Of a stretch of DNA of 64,000 bases, positions 43,173 to 50,157 are shown one piece after another. A model generated the notes under the pieces. The model did not search any database, was not told where the DNA came from, and was given only the letters and a program-made list of their open reading frames with translations. A program made the translations under genes and the position numbers. Source of the DNA: Acidobacteriaceae bacterium (GTDB lineage: Bacteria > Acidobacteriota > Terriglobia > Terriglobales > Acidobacteriaceae). The stretch covers positions 1 through 64,000 of the forward strand of contig PMAT01000093.1 of the NCBI GenBank assembly GCA_003152695.1, written 5' to 3'. How positions within the stretch are numbered: position 1 is the first letter of the stretch; every line of letters begins with the position of its first letter.

Positions 43173-43269
43173 GCAATCTCCCTGCCAAAGCAGCCCGCCG
43201 TAAGTCACGCAAAGTAACCCGGTTGGTTCAGCTACTATGTTCCCAAGTGCAACTTTTTGCGGTATTGGG
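43173..43269 (-). promoter_or_regulatory. Sigma-54 type promoter with upstream dyad box, PEP-CTERM gene 3
   Basis: On the minus strand TGGCAGGGAGATTGC spans 43187-43173, an excellent -24/-12 match (TGGCA, GG-N10-GC, TTGC). The box CGCAAAAAGTTGCAC spans 43261-43247, preceded by CCCA (43269-43266). Box to TGG is 74 bases, 10-11 more than at the other two PEP-CTERM genes. The expected start of transcription is near 43161, giving a leader of about 85 bases. Confidence 0.78.
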
Positions 43270-43318
43270 ATAAGCCATTTCCTCGCCACGTTCGTGTAAA
43301 ACCCACCTTTTTACCACT

Positions 43319-44005
43319 TTAATGCTGGTTTATGAGCAATGGCTGCGAGGTTTGCTTAGCCGCGCGGTAGATATGTTGGTTGCCGGGATGATGGGCGATA
43401 GCGTCGGCACGCACCACGTAGGTGCCTAATCCGGGAGATGAACCGAACGGAACCACCAAGCCGGACCCCTCCGCAGCAAGGGTAAGGTATTGATATCCCA
43501 AGGTAGTCGCTCTGCCGATGGTATTCACCGCAACTACGACCACGGTGAGATCGAGGTCCTGCCCGGCTTGATTTGTAACCACCACGGACCCGGAGAGAGT
43601 GGTGCCCTGCACACTTGGATATTGCTTCCAGTCGATGGTCAGCCCGGCAATCACGTTGATGGTCATGACGCGCTGCACCTGTAACCGAGGCGCGCTGGAG
43701 TCGGCCACTGCGACCGTAAAGCGATACTCGCCCGCAGTCGCGGGCACGCCAGAGATCACTCCATGGTGCGCGTGCAGCTTAAGACCTGGAGGAAGCTGTC
43801 CGTCGACAAGTTGCCACGAATAGGGTGCGGCCCCGCCGGTTGCGACCAAAGGAAAGTTGAAGCTGCGCCCCACCAGGGCGCTCGCCGGAGGCTGCGCGGT
43901 GATGACCAGCGCGGCCAGCTGGTCGGCGGAACTCTGCCCAGACGCGGCGAAAGAGGCAACCAACGCGAAAACCGCAACGCCGCAACACGCCACCAAGTTA
44001 CGCAT
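43319..44005 (-). CDS. Secreted Ig-like (putative Ig/He-PIG) domain protein
   Basis: About 228 residues. A signal peptide (MRNLVACCGVAVFALVASFAASG) precedes a putative Ig domain, residues about 35-120 (SFNFPLVATGGAAPYSWQLVDGQLPPGLKL, GVISGVPATAGEYRFTVAVADS). A second beta-rich domain of about 100 residues starts at GLTIDWKQYP and is not assigned. A TATAAT (44021-44016) overlaps the more upstream ATG at 44017, so the ATG at 44005 with a very short leader is favoured. It may form an operon with the gene behind it only if read through; gene 44057 lies upstream on the same strand. Confidence 0.8.
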   Translation of the reverse strand: MRNLVACCGVAVFALVASFAASGQSSADQLAALVITAQPPASALVGRSFNFPLVATGGAAPYSWQLVDGQLPPGLKLHAHHGVISGVPATAGEYRFTVAVADSSAPRLQVQRVMTINVIAGLTIDWKQYPSVQGTTLSGSVVVTNQAGQDLDLTVVVVAVNTIGRATTLGYQYLTLAAEGSGLVVPFGSSPGLGTYVVRADAIAHHPGNQHIYRAAKQTSQPLLINQH

Positions 44006-44056
44006 GATGCGAACCATTATAGTGGGTATCGGGGAGTATGACTGGCGGCCTGTGCG

Positions 44057-44842
44057 TTATTCCACGGCCAGCATGAATTGAAAGTTCTCCTCGCCAACGG
44101 GCACGGTCACGCGCACGATGCGGGATTTCGCCGCCTTCTTCGCGGTCGCGGGATTGCGTGCCAGCTTGCCCATTGGGTAATAGAAGACGCCATCGACATC
44201 GGCCCGCGGCGGAATGGTGTTGGCCAGAAACGACGTTCGCTCCACGTAATCGGGAGAAACCTGGCGCTGGAGTTGCATCAGCACGTCAGGCCGGGAGGCT
44301 TCCTTCATGCGCAGGTGGGAGACTTCGTCGGAAAGCATCGCCTGGGGTGCGATAGCTGAGTCCGGCTCTCCGTCCGTCTCGGTGAACGACCGGGTAGAAA
44401 GGACGGGCGGCGCGTTGTCCATCTGGCTGGCCATCTGCCGCATGGCGCGCATGAGATCGCTGTGCTGCTGGTCCGCCGTTTCAAGGCCGTCGCCTGCCGC
44501 AGGCGCCGGTCCGGCCGCGGCGCTCACCGCATAGCGCGACCAGTTATAGGGGCGGCGCATTTTGTTGGCGAGTTCCGCTCCCGAGATTGCTGCCACCTCG
44601 CGGCCGGCAACCGCGTCCTCGACCCTCACATCCTCCGGGCGCACCGTCACCGATTGCTGGCCGTTGTTCAGGATCCGCACCTTAACTCCGAGGAACTTGC
44701 GATTAGCTACGGAGTGCGCTGCCACTACCACGGTGTAGTTCGTTCCGGAGAGGAAGTGATAGTCAACCCCGTTGACGTAGAAGATCCCGTCCTCGCGAGG
44801 AGAGAGGGGCGGAACAGATGCCTTGTCATGAGCGCCGAGCAA
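44057..44842 (-). CDS. Exported protein of unknown function, start uncertain
   Basis: At least 261 codons. The readable part has an N-terminal beta domain (VNGVDYHFLSGTNYTVVVAAHSVANRKFLGVKVRILNNG), a linker and a C-terminal domain with TSFLANTIPPRADVDGVFYYP and IVRVTVPVGEENFQF. The first usual start is TTG 44842, but the frame stays open upstream and encodes LRYLLCTALFCSLLG, a signal-peptide-like stretch with no ATG, GTG or TTG in front. A CTG at 44878 follows GGGAGG and could be the real start. No family was recognised. It is followed on the same strand by the Ig-like protein gene. Confidence 0.72.
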   Translation of the reverse strand: MLGAHDKASVPPLSPREDGIFYVNGVDYHFLSGTNYTVVVAAHSVANRKFLGVKVRILNNGQQSVTVRPEDVRVEDAVAGREVAAISGAELANKMRRPYNWSRYAVSAAAGPAPAAGDGLETADQQHSDLMRAMRQMASQMDNAPPVLSTRSFTETDGEPDSAIAPQAMLSDEVSHLRMKEASRPDVLMQLQRQVSPDYVERTSFLANTIPPRADVDGVFYYPMGKLARNPATAKKAAKSRIVRVTVPVGEENFQFMLAVE

Positions 44843-45064
44843 ACTACAGAACAGGGCCGTACAGAGGAGGTAGCGCAGGGGGCCTCCCGTCCACCCGAAG
44901 GTGGAGTCTGAGAGGTAAATCGGCAGAAGCGGAAAGGGCTTAAGAGGCCGCTGAGATGTCCCGCAAAAGGGCTAGCCCCCACGGAGCCCAGCCGAGGGGG
45001 ATCGCGCACCCACGTTCGTAGGGGTGATAGGAAAAAGGGAGGGGCAGCCGCCGGCCAAACCCCC

Positions 45065-45457
45065 TTATTTGCTGCAAGTCTGGCTTACCACCTTCAGGCT
45101 GGAGACCTCAAAGTCGCCGTGCTTCCTGGTCCCGGTTTCCTTCTTTTCGAACGGTTGGCTTTTTTCCTCTTGCGTTACCGATCGCTTGGGAAGGATGCCA
45201 CTCACGGCAACCGTCTGGCCGACGTGATCGGCAAGGGATACCTTGTCGTTCTGATAAAGCTCCCAATGCTGATTGTTGGCGCCGATGAGAAAAAATCCTC
45301 CGGGTTCAAGACCTTTCTGAAGACAACCGATTACAGTCTGCTGGGCGGACGTTTTGTCGTCCGACATTTGCGCTGCGCCATACTGCGACGCCGCAGTTAA
45401 ACCCACAAATAGGATGGGAACCATCCATAAAGAAATTCTCGCGAACTTTCGAAGCAT
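45065..45457 (-). CDS. Small secreted protein (DUF5818-like)
   Basis: The 130-residue protein has a signal peptide (MLRKFARISLWMVPILFVGLTAASQYGAA). The small mature domain is typical: TVIGCLQKGLEPGGFFLIGANNQHWELYQNDKVSLADHVGQTVAVSGIL, then a charged stretch and SSLKVVSQTCSK. The GCLQ...WEL...LADHVGxTVxVxG pattern is an OB-fold-like small domain frequent in Acidobacteriota; I associate it with DUF5818, unconfirmed. Two Cys could pair. Function unknown. SD GGAG lies ten bases upstream. Confidence 0.85.
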   Translation of the reverse strand: MLRKFARISLWMVPILFVGLTAASQYGAAQMSDDKTSAQQTVIGCLQKGLEPGGFFLIGANNQHWELYQNDKVSLADHVGQTVAVSGILPKRSVTQEEKSQPFEKKETGTRKHGDFEVSSLKVVSQTCSK

Positions 45458-45592
45458 GATTTCTCCACTCCTTAACTTGGACTAGCATAACGTCTTTCCC
45501 CGGTGGTGTCTATGATTCGCAACACCGCTGCGCCTCACTCTTATCCCGGAGTACGTTACCCCATTCTTAGTCAAAGACTCAATATTCCTCCG

Positions 45593-47275
45593 TTAGGGCA
45601 GCAGTCCGAACACGGCTACTCCGTTCTGCGTACCCACGAAAACTTTGCCATTCACGATCACGGGCGTGATGAACTTGTTGCCCGCCCCAAACTGGTCGCG
45701 CGATCCGGCCTGGTTGCTGTTGTACAGCTCGTGCGCGAGATTGGTGGCGTCGTAGGCATGCAGCACCGCCGGGCTGGTGTTTTCGATTGCCCAAACGATT
45801 CCATTCGAGGTCCCATTCGCGGATACGCTGGGTGTAGTCCCGGGATAGGTGAACGAGGTTGCCGTCTGACTGGTCGGAGAGGTGGACAGTCTGGCATTGG
45901 TAATGCTAAACGCCTTCAGCGGGCTGCCCACGGAACCGTAATAAACGGTGTTGTTGAAGTAGGCGGGCATGGCCCACACGCCTCCAGGGAGCGCCCCGTC
46001 GATCTCCTGATAGATCGCGCTGTCGTTATTGGGATTGAATTTTCCCATGTTGTCGCGATCAACCACGTAGATGTTAGTGTCTTTCCCTGCTCCCACGGCC
46101 AAGTGGTGCACGTGGCCTTGGCCATCGACGAGATCGGGCAATATCATGGCTCCGCCCGAGCCGAGGTCTTCATCACTGTTTGATTCCTGCACCGTGTTGA
46201 ACATGGCGAAGTAGTCGGCAACCGCGAGCTGACCCGTGATGGAGATCTTCATAAACGAGTTGCCGTAGTCGCCATTGATGGGAAATCCCTGGCTGTTGAG
46301 CGTGGTATCGAAGGTGCCATTACCGTCAAGAAAATAGAGCGCCTGGGTATCGCCCGCCAGGCCGGCGCCAGCCATCCAGATTGCACCTTCGTTGCCGTTC
46401 GGGGTGACGTCAATTACCGACGTTTGCACCAAAGTCTGCGCATTGTAGGCCATCACCCATCCGGTGTAGGGACGCTGGTCGCAATGCGAGGTGAAAGCGA
46501 GATAAATGGTCCCGCCCATCTCCAGCAGGCCGGCGCGTTCGGCAAATTGTCCGGGGGCGAAGATGACCATCCCGCCCTGGCTGCCATCGCCGGTACCGGG
46601 ATAGCTCGCCGTAATCTCCTTGGGGCCGCCAAACAATTCGGCTCCGGTCTTAAGGTCCAGAGCGTGGAGGCGCTGGTGATACTGTCCCGAAGAGTCTTTG
46701 GACATGGCTACGAAATAGATGGCGCCAGACGGTCCTTGCTGGCGGTCGATCACCGGGGTGGCGGTGATTCCGATTTGCGGGGAAATCTGGCCGCATCCGT
46801 GATTATCGCTGGTCGTCTCGCCCTGGCCGAGCGCTGAAACTCTCCAAAACTGCGTGCCGCTGTTGGCGCCGAAGGCGTAGACGCTGTCATTCTCCGTGGC
46901 CACGAATACGGTGCTGTCACGAACACCGCTGATGGTGTCGGTTTGCGGGTTCAGGTACAGAGGCTGGGCGTCCACTTTGCCATCCACGGAGAAGAAGCTG
47001 ACCTTTCCGAAGGAGGCGGAATTAACATTGGCGGGCGTTAGGGTCGTTTCCTGGGAGGTCATGCCTTGACGGGAAATATCATAGTGGTAGGTAAGTACAT
47101 CCGTGGGGCGTGTCAGAGTTGATGGTTCTGGACCTTTCGGCGGGGATGGTACTGACGCCGCGGCAGTGGCATGAGGGGACGACGAACGGAAAGAGGAAGC
47201 GGTTATGGCTCCCCCAAGAATTAGCAAGCCGGAGAGGAGCATGAGGGACAAGGTCAATTTCGAAGAATTGCGCAT
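45593..47275 (-). CDS. Secreted PQQ-type beta-propeller protein
   Basis: The 560-residue protein has a signal segment (LTLSLMLLSGLLILGGAITASS). Repeated beta-propeller blades of the PQQ/quinoprotein-like fold follow, for example STVFVATENDSVYAFGANSGTQFWRV, LHALDLKTGAELFGG and KVFVGTQNGVAVFGL. It opens with DVLTYHYDISRQGMTSQETTLTPANVN, common in exported acidobacterial propellers. The PQQ-dehydrogenase catalytic Asp/Cys-Cys signature is not evident, so it may be a structural or binding propeller rather than an alcohol dehydrogenase. No cytochrome gene is adjacent. Confidence 0.87.
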   Translation of the reverse strand: MRNSSKLTLSLMLLSGLLILGGAITASSFRSSSPHATAAASVPSPPKGPEPSTLTRPTDVLTYHYDISRQGMTSQETTLTPANVNSASFGKVSFFSVDGKVDAQPLYLNPQTDTISGVRDSTVFVATENDSVYAFGANSGTQFWRVSALGQGETTSDNHGCGQISPQIGITATPVIDRQQGPSGAIYFVAMSKDSSGQYHQRLHALDLKTGAELFGGPKEITASYPGTGDGSQGGMVIFAPGQFAERAGLLEMGGTIYLAFTSHCDQRPYTGWVMAYNAQTLVQTSVIDVTPNGNEGAIWMAGAGLAGDTQALYFLDGNGTFDTTLNSQGFPINGDYGNSFMKISITGQLAVADYFAMFNTVQESNSDEDLGSGGAMILPDLVDGQGHVHHLAVGAGKDTNIYVVDRDNMGKFNPNNDSAIYQEIDGALPGGVWAMPAYFNNTVYYGSVGSPLKAFSITNARLSTSPTSQTATSFTYPGTTPSVSANGTSNGIVWAIENTSPAVLHAYDATNLAHELYNSNQAGSRDQFGAGNKFITPVIVNGKVFVGTQNGVAVFGLLP

Positions 47276-47636
47276 CGGTTCACCCCGCAGCGTGGATTCC
47301 TAACTTGGATTGGTAGATGAAACCGGCTGCCCGAAGTTGCTTGAATTTTAGAAATGAGCTTAGCCATAGAAATGAACATGGCCACCCTTCGGCTTCGCTC
47401 AGGACAGGCTCCGACACGGAGATCACGGAGAAAACTCGATAGAAATCCAGAACTCGGCGTCTCGGTGGTAAATGATTTTCGACGGAGCGTGTCCCCGTGG
47501 TGAATAGTCTTCGATCTATAGCACTTAAGTTTTATACACGCCTGCTTTGCTACCAGCTCGCACTTGGAAAGCCCAGAACCGTGTTGCGTTAATCCCGGTC
47601 CGACTATGGCCGATATTTCTGGTGAGGCGCCTGAAT
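47276..47636. other. Divergent spacer, no gene seen
   Basis: 361 bases between the propeller gene (minus) and the hybrid kinase gene (plus). It contains CTTCGGCTTCGCTCAGGACA (47391-47410), reminiscent of one arm of the 38.7-kb inverted repeat, and the string CACGGAGATCACGGAG near 47416. A TATAG near 47517 is a possible weak -10. Frames here show no domain-like content. Confidence 0.5.
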
Positions 47637-49736
47637 ATGACCATGGACTGTCCCGTCCCGGTTTGCAGCGGCGAAAGCGAGGCAGCCGTGGCCAGAAGAA
47701 TCCAAATCCTTCATGTCGAAAACGACCCCCGCGACCGCGAGCTGGTGCGGACCTTGCTGACCACGGCAGGCCTGGGTTGCCGCTTCGGCTATGCCCAGAC
47801 GTGGGCAGAGTTTATGAACGCGCTCTCGGCAGAAACTTGGGACGTCATCCTGGCCAATTATGCCTTGCCCGCCTTTGATGGCTGTGCCGCGCTGGACATT
47901 GCCCGGAAAGTGGCGCCGCAGGTGCCCTTTCTATTCCTGAGCGCAGTCCAGGGCGAGGAAGTCGCGGTGGAAACCGTGAAGCGCGGCGCCACCGATTACG
48001 TGGTCAAGCAGAGGATGGAGCGGTTGGTTCCGGCGGTGAGACGGGCGCTGGTGGAGGCGGAGGCCAAGCGTCGCTTTCAGCAGGTAGAGGAAAAACTGAA
48101 CAGCACCGAACAACGCTTTCGCCTGTTGATCGAGAGCATCCGGGAATATGCCATCTTCATGGTGGATGCCGGCGGCACCGTCATTAGCTGGAACCTGGGG
48201 GCAAAACGGATTTTCGGTTATTCCGAACAGGAAGTGCTGGGGACCTCGATCCTGCCTGTCTTCTCCCACGACGGCGGCGGCAAGGAAACCTATGCCCGGC
48301 TCGTACATACGGCGCAACGCTGCGGCCACGCGGAAGAAGACTTGGGGCTAATCCGCAAGGACGGCAGCTCGTTTTGCGGCACCGTCCTGTTCACCACGGT
48401 TTACGAGGGCCACCCCGGACTGCAGGGTTTTGCCGTCATCACCCGCGACATAACCGAGCGCAAGCGGGCGCCCCAGGAACTGGAAGACAGCCGGCAGGAA
48501 CGGGCGCGAATGCAGGACCGCTTTCTGTCGCACGTCTCGCACGAACTGCGCACCCCGCTTACCTCCATCGTAGATTTTGCCTCGCTGATGTTGGAAGGAA
48601 TGGCGGGAACGGTGTCGGCGGACCAACGCACCTATCTGGGTATTGTGCTGCAGGCAGCCAATCGGCTCGCCGAAATGGTGAACAGCCTGCTGGACCTTTC
48701 CCGCTCGGAATGGCACCAGCTTCCCGTCACCCCGGAGTGTGTCATTCTGAAAGATCTCGTCGGGCAGGTGTGTACTTCCTTCCGGCCGGCGGCCGCCACC
48801 AAGTGGATCAGTTTGCAGTGTCACGTACCCGCCAAACTACCGCCCGCACTCGCCGATCCGGCCCGCATCACCCAGGTGCTGACCAATCTCATCGATAACG
48901 CGATCAAGTACGGTCGAAGCGGAGGCGCGGTGGAAGTGACCGCCCACTATAGCGCCGACGAGCCCGACTTCCTGCGGGTGGCCGTCCAGGATGACGGACC
49001 GGGCATTCCTGCGCCGCACGTGCAGCGCATCTTTGAGCGCTTCTACCGGGTTTCCGATGGCCCGGATACCAACCCTGGGGGGCTTGGCCTGGGATTGCAT
49101 ATCACCCGTGAGCTGGTGCGGGCGCATGGCGGCGAACTGCGAGTGGACAGCAGCATGGGCGAGCGGACCACCTTCCACTTCACCCTGCCCATCTTCAGCC
49201 TGCAACACATCCTCACGCCGGTACTTTCCGCGAAGAACCTGGCTCTTGGCAAGCTTACGCTGATCACCATTGCCCTACCGGTCATTCCCAATTGCTCCGC
49301 CGTGGACATGGGACGCTACTTGCGGTCGGTCCGCGAAGTCCTGCAAGGCTGCATCCACGCCAGCGAAGACATCATCCTGCCGCACCTCAATATTTCCGGG
49401 CTGGAAGGCAAATTTCACGTGGTGGCTTTTGTCGAAGCCGAAGGCGCCAGCGCCATGATGGCCCGGTTTCAAGAACATCTGGGCGGCTCCATCGAGCTGC
49501 TGCCCTTGGAAGGACAGTTCGAGGTTTCCAGCCAGCTGGTGGACTTTTCCTCGTGGGACCTGGAAGACGCAGAACAGACCGGCGCACGGCTGGCCGATGA
49601 ACTAGGCCGTTGGATTGGACTTACAGGCAAGACGGGAGAGGCTAATGAGCGAGAAGGGAAACAAAATCATCGTGATCGAGGACAACCCGGAACACTTGAT
49701 GGCGCTGGCGATCAGGTTGCGAGCGCACGGCTTTGA
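47637..49736 (+). CDS. Hybrid sensor histidine kinase with degenerate receiver
   Basis: About 699 residues. Residues 20-140 are an N-terminal receiver-like domain. PAS follows at about 165-285 (FRLLIESIREYAIFMVDAGGTVISWN), then the HisKA H-box (FLSHVSHELRTPL) and HATPase (NLIDNAIKYG, DDGPGIP, GLGLGLHI). A C-terminal domain of about 140 residues has no confident assignment. In the receiver the phosphoacceptor position reads Asn74 (ILANYALPAFDG) instead of Asp, so it probably cannot be phosphorylated. No membrane segment, so it is a cytosolic kinase. Its last 30 codons overlap the next gene in another frame. Confidence 0.9.
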   Translation: MTMDCPVPVCSGESEAAVARRIQILHVENDPRDRELVRTLLTTAGLGCRFGYAQTWAEFMNALSAETWDVILANYALPAFDGCAALDIARKVAPQVPFLFLSAVQGEEVAVETVKRGATDYVVKQRMERLVPAVRRALVEAEAKRRFQQVEEKLNSTEQRFRLLIESIREYAIFMVDAGGTVISWNLGAKRIFGYSEQEVLGTSILPVFSHDGGGKETYARLVHTAQRCGHAEEDLGLIRKDGSSFCGTVLFTTVYEGHPGLQGFAVITRDITERKRAPQELEDSRQERARMQDRFLSHVSHELRTPLTSIVDFASLMLEGMAGTVSADQRTYLGIVLQAANRLAEMVNSLLDLSRSEWHQLPVTPECVILKDLVGQVCTSFRPAAATKWISLQCHVPAKLPPALADPARITQVLTNLIDNAIKYGRSGGAVEVTAHYSADEPDFLRVAVQDDGPGIPAPHVQRIFERFYRVSDGPDTNPGGLGLGLHITRELVRAHGGELRVDSSMGERTTFHFTLPIFSLQHILTPVLSAKNLALGKLTLITIALPVIPNCSAVDMGRYLRSVREVLQGCIHASEDIILPHLNISGLEGKFHVVAFVEAEGASAMMARFQEHLGGSIELLPLEGQFEVSSQLVDFSSWDLEDAEQTGARLADELGRWIGLTGKTGEANEREGKQNHRDRGQPGTLDGAGDQVASARL

Positions 49737-50049
49737 TATTGTCTCCGCCGGCGACGGGGCGACGGCCATGAGCGTAATTCAACGGGAAAAACCCGATGCC
49801 ACCATTCTGGATCTGGGTCTGCCCGGAGGCGACGGATTTGTGGTGCTGCAACGGCTCCGCTCGTTGGCCAGCACGGTGGCCTTGCCCGTGGTGGTGGTGA
49901 CCGCGCGTCCGGCAGAGACCAACCGGGCCTTGGCCCTGGAGCAAGGGGTGGTCGCGTTCTTGCAAAAACCGGTGAGAACCCCGGAATTGCTGGCTGCCTT
50001 ACGCAAAGCCCTGCGCCAGACGGAGCCAGTCGAGTGTTTTGCCGATTAG
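49645..50049 (+). CDS. Single-domain response regulator
   Basis: The 134-residue protein is a receiver with all key residues: IEDNPEH (acidic pair), Asp56 in TILDLGLPGGDGF, VVVTARPAE (Thr) and FLQKPV (Lys). It has no output domain. SD GGGAGAGG lies upstream of ATG 49645. The 92-base overlap with the kinase reading frame strongly suggests that kinase and regulator are a cognate pair, this protein accepting the phosphate that the kinase own receiver cannot. Confidence 0.93.
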   Translation: MSEKGNKIIVIEDNPEHLMALAIRLRAHGFDIVSAGDGATAMSVIQREKPDATILDLGLPGGDGFVVLQRLRSLASTVALPVVVVTARPAETNRALALEQGVVAFLQKPVRTPELLAALRKALRQTEPVECFAD

Positions 50050-50157
50050 ATATAAATTAGGTCAACCTTGCTCGCTGCAGAGGAGACCTGATAGCATTGG
50101 CCCACCGGGCACCTGAAACCATTGGGCCAGCGCCCAGGCTGCTGGTGGAAGGTCGCG

